Source: Candidatus Eiseniibacteriota bacterium (GTDB lineage Bacteria; Eisenbacteria; RBG-16-71-46; JAGVPR01). Taken from it: a stretch of DNA of 16,557 nt. The notes below the pieces were generated by a model. The model worked only from the letters and a program-made list of their open reading frames with translations, did not search any database and was not told where the DNA came from. The stretch is from NCBI GenBank assembly GCA_020052115.1, contig JAGVPR010000027.1:1-16557 (forward strand), read 5' to 3'. Both the position numbers and the translations under genes were made by a program. How positions within the stretch are numbered: position 1 is the first letter of the stretch; every line of letters starts with the position of its first letter. This document shows, one piece after another, positions 1 through 8,900 of the stretch.

Positions 1-629
1 GCGACGAAAGCGTTCGCCGCGGCCGCCGCGCGCCGCGCCGCCGGGTCGAGGGCTTCGACCGGCAGAGGTGCTTCTCCTGTCCGCTGCGGGTCGGTGTCGC
101 TCAGCTGGGCGGAGAGCTTCTCACCCCGAAGGACGAGCACCGCGCGGTACTCCCGCTCGGGCCTTACGAAGGCGCGCACCCCCTCGACCTCCATGCCGTC
201 GAGAATCGCGCAGAGTCGCACGCTTGTCTCGGTGGGGATTCGTCCGGCGCGGCGGTCGGTGATCCGGCCCGCAGGATCCAAGGTCGCGAAGTTCATGCGA
301 GCGGCGACATCCCCTTGCTCGAGAGGGAAGTCAATGCCGAGCGCCGAGAGCAAGCCGCGCCCCACATCGTAGACGAGAGGGTCGTAGCCGAAGAGCGAGA
401 GATGAGCCGGCCCGCTGCCCGGGGTGACGCCCGGGAGCACGGGGTGAAGGAGGCCGGTCACTCCTTCCGTCGCGAGGCGGTCGAGGTTCGGCAGCCGGGC
501 CATCTCCAGCTCGGAAGCTCCGCCCGGCCTGACAGGATGCCCGCCGAGGCCATCAATGACGACAAAGAGGATCTTCTTTTCATTCGGCTTCGAGAGCTTC
601 TTCATCAGCAGGAGCTGAGGAGTCACCAT
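1..629 (-). CDS. apgM: Cofactor-independent phosphoglycerate mutase, archaeal (ApgM) type, N-terminal half (cut by left edge)
   Basis: This is the N-terminal ~209 residues of a 2,3-bisphosphoglycerate-independent phosphoglycerate mutase of the ApgM branch, which interconverts 3- and 2-phosphoglycerate in glycolysis and gluconeogenesis in the cytoplasm. Seen directly: the alkaline-phosphatase-superfamily opening ILFVVIDGLGG with the predicted metal-binding Asp at residue 26, ELEMARLPNLDRLA, and the hallmark GVTPGSGPAHLSLFGYDP, whose Ser72 is the predicted phospho-accepting serine. ApgM proteins are usually about 400 aa, so roughly half lies outside the window. The ATG at 629 is chosen because GGAGG (640-636) sits 6 nt upstream; an in-frame ATG at 605 is a weaker alternative. 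The start overlaps the stop of the upstream glycosyltransferase (ATGGTGA), implying co-transcription and translational coupling. No stop is seen before base 1. Family assignment is confident; physiological role is by family. Confidence 0.9.
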   Translation of the reverse strand, partial: MVTPQLLLMKKLSKPNEKKILFVVIDGLGGHPVRPGGASELEMARLPNLDRLATEGVTGLLHPVLPGVTPGSGPAHLSLFGYDPLVYDVGRGLLSALGIDFPLEQGDVAARMNFATLDPAGRITDRRAGRIPTETSVRLCAILDGMEVEGVRAFVRPEREYRAVLVLRGEKLSAQLSDTDPQRTGEAPLPVEALDPAARRAAAAANAFV

Positions 630-2134
630 CTTCTCCCTCCTCGGACACTTCCGCCGAGGCCGGCGAGCGCGCTGGATAGCGGCCAGGCTTGGAGCGCCGA
701 CAAAGCTCCAAAGTAGAGGAATCCCAGGCCGTAGAGTGCGAGGTACGGGATGGCCGGATACTGCCCAACCCGGATTGCGAGGAGGATCCCGCAGAAGATG
801 TATAGAGCGAGACCGATCTCGAACATCGCGAGGGGCGAGGAGGGGACGCGGTACTTCTTGCCGCGCCAGCGATCGCCGCGCCGCTCGATGTGGTACTTCG
901 GCGTTCGCTCGAACGCGCTCGCCTTGCCGAGGAGGCCCTCGAGGATGCCGCGCGTGTTGTTGAGCGCGATGCCCATCCCGACGGCGACGGTCACGGGCAG
1001 CACGAGAAGGCGCATCCGCCAGCTCTGTCGGTGAAGCGCCCTCTGGGCGGATGCGTAGAGGATCGGGTGGCCGAGGCTCGCGAGCACGAAGACCGACATC
1101 GCTTTGAAGAACGCATCGTATTCCCGATAGCGGGAGATGATGAGGACGAGCGGCACCGCGCAGAGCGAAAGCAGCACGAGAAGCGGATAGACGAAGTGCA
1201 CGGTCAGGTGAACGACGCCCTGGGTCTTCACGCGCCAGGGGATGCGGGAGCGCAACAGGTGGGGCAGGAGCTTTCGCATCGTCTGCGCGCTTCCCTTGGC
1301 CCAGCGGTACTGCTGTCGCTTGAGCGCGTTGACTTCCGATGGGAGTTCAGCCGGGCAGACCAGGTCCGGCATGAAGACGAAGCGCCAGTGCCGGAGCTGG
1401 GCGCGATAGGATAGATCGAGATCCTCGGTCAGCGTGTCGTCCTGCCAGTTGCCCGCGTCGAGCACGCACTCGCGGCGCCAGATGCCCGCGGTGCCGTTGA
1501 AGCTGATGAAGCAGCCAGAACGGTGGCGCGCCGTCTGCTCCACGAGGAAATGGCCGTCGAGAGCGACCGCCTGCGCGCGCGTGAGGACGGAGTAGTCCTC
1601 GTTGATGTGGCCCCAGCGCGTCTGGACCATCCCGATACGAGGGTCCTCGAAGTGCGGCACCGTGCGAAGCAGGAAGTCGCTCGGCGGGACGAAGTCGGCG
1701 TCAAAGATGGCCAGGAGAGTGCCCTTCGCTCGGAGAAGGCCCTCACGAAGCGCACCCGCCTTGAAGCCCTCGCGGGTGCCGCGGCGCACGTGTTGCATGT
1801 CGAGGCCTTGCGCCCGACCGCGTTCGACCAGTTCGTGGATCAGATCGGTTGTCTCGTCGGTCGAGTCGTCGAGGATCTGGATTTCGAGCAGATGGCGCGG
1901 GTAGTCCAGTGCGTAGGCTGCCTCGATGAGACGGTTGACGACGTAGAGCTCGTTGTAGATGGGGAGCTGGACGGTGACGGGGGGCAGATCGCGCGGCAAC
2001 GGGGGTGCGCGCAAGGGTTCCCGCCGCGCTCGGATGAAGAGGAACGTCATCAGATACGCGTGAACGCCGTAAAGGAAGAGGACGGAGGAGACCACGAGAT
2101 AGAGAATGAGAACGATGTGAACGAGGAGTTCCAT
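623..2134 (-). CDS. Membrane-bound family 2 glycosyltransferase, cellulose/glucomannan-synthase-like (processive type)
   Basis: A 503-aa integral inner-membrane glycosyltransferase, expected to transfer sugar from a nucleotide donor to a growing beta-linked polysaccharide. Seen: an N-terminal membrane helix (about residues 5-35); a GT-A catalytic domain with VQLPIYNE (55-62), DDST (89-92), the metal-binding DAD (145-147), the catalytic-base motif TEDLD (236-240) and the processivity motif QQYRW (274-278); then about five hydrophobic segments (roughly 307-333, 343-361, 376-393, 436-456, 462-485). The D, DxD, TED and QxxRW set marks processive GT2 enzymes. The cytosolic loop without a PilZ-like extension, together with the overall length, recalls CslA-like mannan synthases more than BcsA. 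The product polymer cannot be read from the sequence. The ATG at 2134 has an AGGGAGA-type ribosome site about 10 nt upstream. The stop overlaps the apgM start. Whether it relates functionally to the surface proteins on the opposite strand is unknown. Confidence 0.9.
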   Translation of the reverse strand: MELLVHIVLILYLVVSSVLFLYGVHAYLMTFLFIRARREPLRAPPLPRDLPPVTVQLPIYNELYVVNRLIEAAYALDYPRHLLEIQILDDSTDETTDLIHELVERGRAQGLDMQHVRRGTREGFKAGALREGLLRAKGTLLAIFDADFVPPSDFLLRTVPHFEDPRIGMVQTRWGHINEDYSVLTRAQAVALDGHFLVEQTARHRSGCFISFNGTAGIWRRECVLDAGNWQDDTLTEDLDLSYRAQLRHWRFVFMPDLVCPAELPSEVNALKRQQYRWAKGSAQTMRKLLPHLLRSRIPWRVKTQGVVHLTVHFVYPLLVLLSLCAVPLVLIISRYREYDAFFKAMSVFVLASLGHPILYASAQRALHRQSWRMRLLVLPVTVAVGMGIALNNTRGILEGLLGKASAFERTPKYHIERRGDRWRGKKYRVPSSPLAMFEIGLALYIFCGILLAIRVGQYPAIPYLALYGLGFLYFGALSALQAWPLSSALAGLGGSVRGGRRW

Positions 2135-2246
2135 CGACTTGCGCTCTCCCTGTCGCCCGCGGGCGCCGAGCCGGCGAGCGTTCCGTCAACGCCGCCGCGC
2201 CCACGTCGCTCTCACCGCGCAGCCGCTTAGCGCAATCCGGCTCGGA

Positions 2247-2275
2247 ACTTAACACCGCAGGTGACAGGATGTCAA
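2247..2275 (-). promoter_or_regulatory. Candidate sigma-70-type promoter for the glycosyltransferase-apgM pair
   Basis: Read on the minus strand, there is a perfect -35 TTGACA (2275-2270), a 17-nt spacer and a weak -10 TTAAGT (2252-2247). This would give a leader of roughly 105 nt before the ATG at 2134. The -10 matches the consensus poorly, so the call rests mainly on the -35, the spacing and the position. Confidence 0.35.
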
Positions 2276-2311
2276 CGATCGGGCTCGCGCAATTCCAGAC
2301 CCGTATTTCTA

Positions 2312-2340
2312 TTGACATCGGCGACGCAAAGCGTTATGCT
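2312..2340 (+). promoter_or_regulatory. Candidate sigma-70-type promoter reading toward the secreted-protein genes
   Basis: A perfect -35 TTGACA (2312-2317), an optimal 17-nt spacer and -10 TATGCT (2335-2340, 4 of 6 consensus bases) face the plus-strand genes. It is the best promoter match I found in this GC-rich window and sits divergently to the glycosyltransferase promoter candidate, with the same TTGACATC octamer. Transcription would begin near 2347, leaving a long leader before 2914. Confidence 0.5.
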
Positions 2341-2898
2341 GCCTGCCCAGTCGAGCTAAGCCTGTTCTCGTGACCGTGAGTGGGAGAGTTGACGCGTTCA
2401 TGATCATCTCCCTCGCGACCGCTCGCATCGTTTCTTCGCTTGGGCCGGCATCGCCGCCGCCCGGAGCCTCGCTTTACGGTGTCCTCAGCCGGGCGAGATC
2501 GGCGTCCCCCCCTCATCCTACACGCGCTCCTCCTTGAGTTCCGGTGCCGGCCGCCTTCCGGCGATCCATGTTCTCGTGTCAGCGATTCCGACAGTGCAAC
2601 CGTGATCGGCAACTAGAGACCACTCGGTCTCCCAGCGAAAGTGAGGGGCGCCTGCGATGAAGTGCGCGCTCGTGACCTGCGCTCGACCGCCCATCGTGCC
2701 GGATTGCGTATTCGATGTTTGCCCTCTGGGGCTTCCCCCCTCGCGCCTTCACAGCGTGTCCCATCCGTTCATTCCCTCGCAGCATGTGCGCGGCCGCTTC
2801 CGTTCCATTCTCGGCGCGGGGCGGCCACTTCATTCCTGTGCGGCGGCAGGCACAGCTCCGCTTCTCAGTCGAACCGTGTGGGCCGCCAGGCGTTCAAT

Positions 2899-2905
2899 GG
2901 GAGGG
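2899..2905 (+). promoter_or_regulatory. Ribosome binding site that fixes the start of surface protein 1
   Basis: GGGAGGG lies 8 nt before the ATG at 2914. The reading frame stays open for 91 codons upstream, so this site together with the signal peptide decides the start. Confidence 0.75.
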
Positions 2906-2913
2906 TATTGATC

Positions 2914-5841
2914 ATGTCGTATCGGTTGATGTGCGGATGGCGCGCGAGCGCCGCAGTCATCGTTCTCCTGGCGCTCGGCTTCTTGGTGCTTCTCGCGCCA
3001 GGGGCTCCAGCGGGCCCGATGAGCGTGAGCCCGTTCTCGGATGTTCAAGGGCGGATCATCACGCGGGATCGGCCGGGTGTCGTGCCGGCCGCGGCGGGGA
3101 AGACTATGGTGCTCCCGGGTGATGCGCTCAGTTTGGGGGCGGACTACCTGGTTGCCACGCAGGCCGACTTTACTGAGGACAACGCGGGGAACGGCGGCCT
3201 GGGTGATCTGGATCCGGATGATGCCGGGTGGGATTGGGTGCTCACGAGCCCGGCATTCCAGCACTCGGCCGCGGCCAGCCCGATGAACATCTACGGCGAA
3301 ACGGCCCTCGGGCTTTATTACGCCTACCTTGCGACCGGGGAGGCGAGCGCCTTCACGGCCATTAAGGACGCGGCCGATCACATCGTCGCTCTCGGGACCG
3401 CGAGCTGCCGGACGTCGTCCGACATGATCTTCCTGATGCGGTTCAACGACCTGCCCGGCGTCAGTGGAACCGCCTACAAGGACGCTGCGAAGGCGAAGTT
3501 CGACTGGCGGATCACGAATCAGGGCGGAACCGCGACGGGATTCGCCGATTCGCTACGCAACACCCGGGGCATCTGGCAAGGCTATCCGAATGGGATCATC
3601 GCGTGGGACATCGGCGCTTACGTGGTGGCCAGCCAGATGCTCGAGGCCCGGTACCCGTCGGATCCGTTCGACTACGCGGACGCCGCTGACGACATGGCGG
3701 AAGTTCTGTGGCAGGATTCCTTCAACAATAGTCCGGGCCTCTTCGACGTGGATGACGACGCCGGTTGGGATCCGACCTACGGCAACGTCAACTACTGGTG
3801 GTACACGAACGGCATCACCGGCTTGATCAGCGCGTTCAGCACCGCCGGAGATCCACACGGCGTACTCCCCGGGCTGGTTGCCAGGATAGCCGCCAGCACG
3901 TACCCGAGCGGCGCGGTCAGCGGTTCGTACGGAGCGAACACAAACGACGAGGACTGGCAGTCCACCGCCTTCTCCACGTTGGCTCTGGCGGGCTACAGCC
4001 GCGCGACCTACCAGCCGCAGATCGACGCCATGTGCTCTTGGTTGGCGGCCACGCAGGACGCCAGCGGCGGATGGGTCTACTCCGACAACACGCACTACCC
4101 GCAGGTGGGCGGTGAGAACACCGCCGCCCTCTACTTCAGCTCGTCGGTCGTTGGGCCGGTCTCCCCGAGCGCCTGCATCACGCCGGCGCAGCCCTGCGCC
4201 GTGATTCCGGTGGACGTCACCCGCGGGGACGCGGCCGAGATGCGCGGGTTCAGCGTCACGTTCACGCTCAGCTCGGAGCTGGTGCTCTGCCCGAGTCCTG
4301 GCGCCGACATACTGCAAGGCGGGTACATCTCCGGCGGGAACAGCCAGTACTTCGTGACGGGAAGCTATCCCACTTACACGGTGGACTGTGCCCTCCTCGG
4401 TGAGCCGTGCGGCCAGACGGCATCGTCCGGCACCCTCTTCACGGTGAACGTGGGCAGCGCGGGAGGAGACGGCGTCGGCACGCTCACGATTGATGCCGTG
4501 ACTCTTCGCGATTGCGACAACGGGACGATCCTCGTCGCCGCCGGCCCGCCGGCAACGGTCACGATCGACACGGCAGCGCCGATCGCGGTGACCGACCTGG
4601 TCTCGACGCAGGTGACGTCGCTGAATGACGCGGATGGGACCACGAAGATCGCGCTGACGTTCACTGCGCCGGGCGATGCGGCGATCGTCGAGGTCTATCG
4701 CGCGCCGTTCGGAAACTACCCGGAGTATGACGACGCGCCGGGCGCGGGCGCGGTTCCCGCGACGCCGGCGTATCCGCCGGGAGCGCCCTGGGTGATGACC
4801 GGCGTGACCGCGACCGGCCAGACAGATGAGCCGGCCACGCGCGATTTCTGGTACTACGTGGCCTTCACGAAGGACGCGTGCGGAAACGTCTCCGCCGTGT
4901 CGAACGAGACCCCGGGCGAGCTGAACTACCACCTGGGGGATGTGGCTGCCGGTTGTGCAGGCGACAACCAGGTGACCACGCTGGATATCAGCTTCCTGGG
5001 CGCGAATTACGGCATCAGCCTCGGTATCTCGGACCCGCTCGGGTGTCTCGACGTCGGGCCGACGACCGACTACTCGGTGGATGCCCGTCCGACGACCGAC
5101 AACCGGGTGCAGTTCGAAGACCTCATGATGTTCGCGATCAACTACGGCGCCGTTTCGAAGGGCACGGTGAAGCCGGTCGCGGAGCCGCTCGATGCGCTGA
5201 CGGTGGAGACGCAACCGGGCGCTTCGGGAGAGATCATCGCGCGGCTCGTTCTGCAGGGCAGCGGCCGCATCCAGGGCCTGTCCGCGAAGCTCGCTTGGGA
5301 AGGGGCCGAGCCGATCGGGATGACCCCTGGCGATCTCATCGAGGCGAACGGTGCCGCGGCATTCAGCAGCGAGCCCGGGACGGTTGATGCGGCCGTGCTT
5401 GGCCGCTCCGGGGGCGGATTCACCGGGCACGGCGTTCTCGCCACGGTGACCTTCCGCGTGACCGGGAAGCCTCGGATCACGCTGGCCTCGGTCGTCGCGC
5501 GTGATGCGGACAACGCCGAGGTATCGCTCGGGGTCGTCGGTGTGATCCCGAGCGCCGCGCCCAAGATGACGGAGCTCTTGCCGGCGATGCCGAACCCGTT
5601 CAACCCGCTGACGACGCTCGGCTACCGGCTCGCGAAGGCGGCCGACGTCGAACTCTCGATCTTCGGGGTGGACGGTCGCCGGGTGAAGGTGCTCGAGCAG
5701 GGCGCCAAGGTCGCGGGCGAGTACCGGACCGTTTGGGACGGGACGGACGAGAGCGGCCGTCGTCTCTCTTCGGGCCAGTACTTCATGAGGCTCCGCGCGG
5801 CCGACGTGGTGCATACGAGGATGTTGACCTTGCTGAAGTGA
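2914..5841 (+). CDS. Secreted modular surface protein 1: alpha/alpha-toroid-like head with cohesin/FN3/dockerin/cohesin/FlgD-like tail
   Basis: A 975-aa exported protein. Residues 1-34 form a signal peptide (short basic start, long Leu/Ala/Val core, ending near GAPAG). Residues about 60-415 look like an alpha/alpha-toroid: amphipathic helical repeats such as YGETALGLYYAYLATGE, and a QDASGGW motif (381-387) resembling the QW motif of prenyltransferase/squalene-cyclase repeats; no catalytic residues are recognised. Then follow a Cys-rich cohesin-like domain A (420-554), a fibronectin-III-like segment (556-671), a dockerin-like pair (672-750, containing GDNQVTTLDISFLGANYG and DNRVQFEDLMMFAINYG), cohesin-like domain B (755-880), and a FlgD/Por-type sorting domain (885-975, PAMPNPFNPLTT). 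The ATG at 2914 has GGGAGGG (2899-2905) 8 nt upstream and starts the signal peptide; the frame is open further upstream but lacks a good start. A strong hairpin follows the stop. The biochemical function of the head is unknown. Confidence 0.88.
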   Translation: MSYRLMCGWRASAAVIVLLALGFLVLLAPGAPAGPMSVSPFSDVQGRIITRDRPGVVPAAAGKTMVLPGDALSLGADYLVATQADFTEDNAGNGGLGDLDPDDAGWDWVLTSPAFQHSAAASPMNIYGETALGLYYAYLATGEASAFTAIKDAADHIVALGTASCRTSSDMIFLMRFNDLPGVSGTAYKDAAKAKFDWRITNQGGTATGFADSLRNTRGIWQGYPNGIIAWDIGAYVVASQMLEARYPSDPFDYADAADDMAEVLWQDSFNNSPGLFDVDDDAGWDPTYGNVNYWWYTNGITGLISAFSTAGDPHGVLPGLVARIAASTYPSGAVSGSYGANTNDEDWQSTAFSTLALAGYSRATYQPQIDAMCSWLAATQDASGGWVYSDNTHYPQVGGENTAALYFSSSVVGPVSPSACITPAQPCAVIPVDVTRGDAAEMRGFSVTFTLSSELVLCPSPGADILQGGYISGGNSQYFVTGSYPTYTVDCALLGEPCGQTASSGTLFTVNVGSAGGDGVGTLTIDAVTLRDCDNGTILVAAGPPATVTIDTAAPIAVTDLVSTQVTSLNDADGTTKIALTFTAPGDAAIVEVYRAPFGNYPEYDDAPGAGAVPATPAYPPGAPWVMTGVTATGQTDEPATRDFWYYVAFTKDACGNVSAVSNETPGELNYHLGDVAAGCAGDNQVTTLDISFLGANYGISLGISDPLGCLDVGPTTDYSVDARPTTDNRVQFEDLMMFAINYGAVSKGTVKPVAEPLDALTVETQPGASGEIIARLVLQGSGRIQGLSAKLAWEGAEPIGMTPGDLIEANGAAAFSSEPGTVDAAVLGRSGGGFTGHGVLATVTFRVTGKPRITLASVVARDADNAEVSLGVVGVIPSAAPKMTELLPAMPNPFNPLTTLGYRLAKAADVELSIFGVDGRRVKVLEQGAKVAGEYRTVWDGTDESGRRLSSGQYFMRLRAADVVHTRMLTLLK
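4171..5841 (+). repeat. Constant C-terminal module, copy 1 of 3 (coding repeat)
   Basis: First copy of a ~1.7-kb coding repeat shared with 8490-10190 and 12604-14301. Nucleotide anchors conserved through synonymous positions include ATGATGTTCGCGATCAAC at 5125-5142 and GCTTGGGAAGGGGC at 5293-5306. The encoded order is cohesin-like, fibronectin-III-like, dockerin-like, cohesin-like, FlgD-like. Confidence 0.85.
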
Positions 5842-5852
5842 TCGGCTGGAAC

Positions 5853-5885
5853 GTCCCGCGGCGGGTAGAGAACCCGCCGCGGGAC
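5853..5885 (+). terminator. Strong GC-rich hairpin after surface protein 1
   Basis: A perfect 14-bp stem, GTCCCGCGGCGGGT (5853-5866) with ACCCGCCGCGGGAC (5872-5885), closes a 5-nt AGAGA loop. It begins 11 nt after the stop. No T-tract follows (only TT), so it may be a weak or factor-assisted terminator, or an mRNA 3'-end stabiliser/attenuator between genes. Confidence 0.65.
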
Positions 5886-5982
5886 TTCGATCGTCGGGCG
5901 GCGGGGCGCGTTCGCGGCGTAGCTGCGGATCGCGCGCTCCCCGCGACTGTCGTTTCGCGCGTGACTGTGCTTGGCGAAGTGC

Positions 5983-5989
5983 AAGGAGG
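5983..5989 (+). promoter_or_regulatory. Ribosome binding site selecting a GTG start for surface protein 2
   Basis: AAGGAGG lies 7 nt before the GTG at 5997, which opens directly into a signal peptide. The frame is open upstream back into the preceding gene, so this site decides the start. Confidence 0.8.
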
Positions 5990-5996
5990 TGCTCGG

Positions 5997-8900
5997 GTGA
6001 ACGTGCTTCGATCTCTCATCGGTGTCGCGCTGTTGCTTCTCCTCGCGAGTGCGACGTGGGCTGCTGATCTCTACGTGCCCAGCGGGTACTCAACCATCCA
6101 GGCGGCGATCACGGCGGCGACGCCGGGCGACGTGATCCACGTCGCGGCGGGGGTCTACCACGAACGGCTCACCGTCACGAAGAGCCTGACGCTCATCGGG
6201 CCGCAGGACGGCGTGGATCCAGCGCCCTCCGGGGCGAGGACTAATCCCGCCGCCGAGGCGGTCGTGGATCTCGTCGGCGTGCCATTGGCGAATCCCAATG
6301 TACTCGTGGATATCCCATCGGGCGTTACCGATGTTCGGATCTCGGGGTTCTCGCTCCTGGGGAGCATGACGTTCCACTACGCTGACGAGGCGGCGGTGCG
6401 CTGCTCGGACGACCGGATCACGCTCGAGTACAACATCATCGAGGGATATGCGGCGGTGCTCTACAAGGGCAATGATGATTTCGTCGTGAACTCCAGCCGG
6501 ATCACGAGCCCGAAGCAGTGCGTCGTCGTTCAACCGAACCCCGCCACGCTCGTGTCAATCCGCGACAATCTGCTGCTCCTCGGCCCGAGCCCTGCCGCGG
6601 ACGCGCAGGCGATCTACCTGACCGGCACGACGGACTCGGAAGTTCTGGGGAACGTCGCGACGGGCTTCATCGGCAGCAACGGGGTGGGCGGCAGCCATCA
6701 CACTCGGCTTCTCATTGCGGGTAATGAGTTCACTGGCAACAAGAAGAACGTGAACCTGTGGGGCACAACGACCTTTGTCACGATCAGCGACAATGATCTG
6801 AGCGGCGCCGTCCAGATGGGCATCAATGTCAAGGGCCAGGACATCACCATCACGGGAAACAAGGTCACCGGGGGCGCCGGTGATGGGATCGTGGTGGATT
6901 ACAACGTCATTCCGACGCTGCGAGTGACGATTGCAGACAACGATCTCTCCGGCAACTCGGGGGACGCCCTGGAGGTCACCCCTGCCGTCGCGGAGACGGT
7001 GGACGCCTCGGGCAATTGGTGGGGAACCAACTCCGCGGTCGCGGGCGAGATCTTGGGCGATGCCGATTACAGCCCCTGGTTGGATACCGGGGCAAACTCC
7101 TCGCCGGGCCCGGGTTTCCTCGGCGACTTCTCCACATTGTGGGTTGACGACGACAGTCCGCAGACGGGCTCCGCCGGCCGCGTTCAGGAGGGCTGCGATC
7201 TTGCGACCGGCAGCACGGTGAACCTCCTGCCGGGCACCTACGAGGAGCAGGTCGTCGTCACGACCGATGATCTTACGCTCGACGGGGCCGGGGCGGGCAG
7301 CACGATCATCAAGTCGCCCACCGCCATGACCAACTACTTCATCAGCTCCGGCACGACCCAGAACTACCCGATCGTCTTTGTCAACGGCGCCACCGGCGTC
7401 ACGATCAGCGACATGACCGTTGACGGGTTCGGCCGCGGAAACGGCAACGTGAGGTTCGAGGGAATCGGATTCTGGAACGGAGACGGGTCTGTCTCGCACG
7501 TCGCAGTCCAGAACATCCAGGACACGCCGTTCAGCGGGGCGCAGCACGGCGTGGGAGTCTACGCCTACAACAACACCGGCGGGCCGTACGCGATCGAGCT
7601 CGATCACGTGGACGTCACCGATTTCCAGAAGAACGGTATGGCGCTTCTCGGGACCGGGCTCACCGCAAACGTGCACGACTGCACCGCGACCGGCGAGGGT
7701 GCCACGGCCGTGACGGCCCAGAACGGCATCCAGATCGGCGTGGGCGCCGGCGGGACTGTCGCCGACTGCGCTGTCTCGGGGGTCCACTACACCGGTGTGA
7801 GCTGGACGGCGACCGGGCTCTTGATCCAGGACGGGGCGACGGTGAGCGTCTCGGGAGCCGTCCCGATCACCGGCTGCCAGACGGGTTCCTACTGGATCAA
7901 CACGAACGGCTCGTTCGCGGGTGCGGATGTGAGCGGTGACACCGACTACGGCGTCATCATCGGGAACTTCAACGCGACGAAGAGCGCTCAGGGGGAGAGG
8001 GAGCGGCCGGCCCCCTCGCCGTTCGATGAAGGCGCGTCGCTCGGAGCCAAGCCGCCGCAGACCACCAGCTCGTCGGTCGTGGTCTCGATGAGTGACGGCT
8101 GCCTCATCGGCTCCGACGCGCCCGGCTCGGCCGCGCTTTACGTGTACTCGGCGGGTGGGCCTGTCTCCGTCACCGCCTCCGGCCTCGAAATCCGGGACTG
8201 GGACACGGCGTGCTTCACCGACGGGGCGGCCGCCACCCTCGTTGCGACGGGCAACTCCATCGTCTCGAACTTCTACGCCGGATACGACAACACGTATGGA
8301 GGCGCCCTTCAGAACGCCGAGAGCAACTGGTGGGGCGACGCGAGCGGTCCCGGTGGAGTGGGCGGCGGAACCGGTGACGCCGTTCTAGGGTTGAATGTGG
8401 ATTTCACCCCCTGGCTCGTATCCGGCGCCGATCTCGATCCGGACTGCGGATTCACGGCGACATCCGGCACGATCGGCCCGGTTCCTCCGGCCGGATGCAT
8501 TTCGACCGGTGCGCCGTGCATGACAGTTCCGATGGACATCGCCCGTTCGGACGGCGGTGCGAACGCGCGCGGCTATCGAGTGAAGTTCACCTTGAGCCCC
8601 GAACTGCAGCTCTGCAGCGGCGTGGCGAGCATCACCGAGGATGTGTATCTCTCCAGCGCGGGCGCGACCAACTTCCAGGTGCTCGACAACGGCGGCGGCA
8701 CCTACACCGTGGACTGCGCCATCCTGGGCTTGCCATGCGGGCAAGCGGCCGCAACCGGCACGCTCTTCAATGTCGCCGTGAAGAAGGGCTCGGTCGAAGG
8801 GACCGGCACCATCACCGTAGACGAGGTGCGGCTTCGCGATTGCGACAACGTGCCCTTGCAGGCATCACCCGGTGCGCCGGGCTCGATCACCGTGGACATG

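Larger units (their letters stand above)
2135..2913. other. Divergent intergenic region with long plus-strand leader
   Basis: This 779-nt interval lies between the minus-strand glycosyltransferase and the first plus-strand secreted protein. It contains two outward-facing promoter candidates (annotated separately). If the plus-strand one is used, the leader before the ATG at 2914 would be over 560 nt. The leader holds small inverted repeats: GAGACC/GGTCTC with a 4-nt loop (2616-2631) and GCCGG/CCGGC with a 7-nt loop (2546-2562). One open frame (2657-2911) has a plausible ribosome site, but its protein looks random and its third-position GC is not raised. I recognise no tRNA, known riboswitch or insertion sequence here. 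Confidence 0.6.

Noticed and set aside
1523..2230. Plus-strand open frame opposite the glycosyltransferase N-terminus
   Set aside because: The minus strand carries the complete GT2 motif set; the plus-strand translation is random-looking.
2641..2913. Upstream in-frame extension of surface protein 1 by 91 residues
   Set aside because: The extension would bury the signal peptide internally, and the ATG at 2914 has a strong ribosome site.
3553..5814. Long antisense open frame (753 codons) opposite surface protein 1
   Set aside because: High-GC coding DNA commonly leaves the opposite strand open. The translation is Arg/His/Asp/Val-rich with no domain, while the plus strand has signal peptide and recognisable modules.
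5733..5996. Upstream in-frame extension of surface protein 2 into the previous gene
   Set aside because: It would overlap the end of protein 1, cross its hairpin and displace the signal peptide; AAGGAGG marks the GTG at 5997.
6555..7787. Antisense open frame (410 codons) opposite surface protein 2
   Set aside because: No recognisable motif and no ribosome site of note; a shadow of the beta-helix coding strand.
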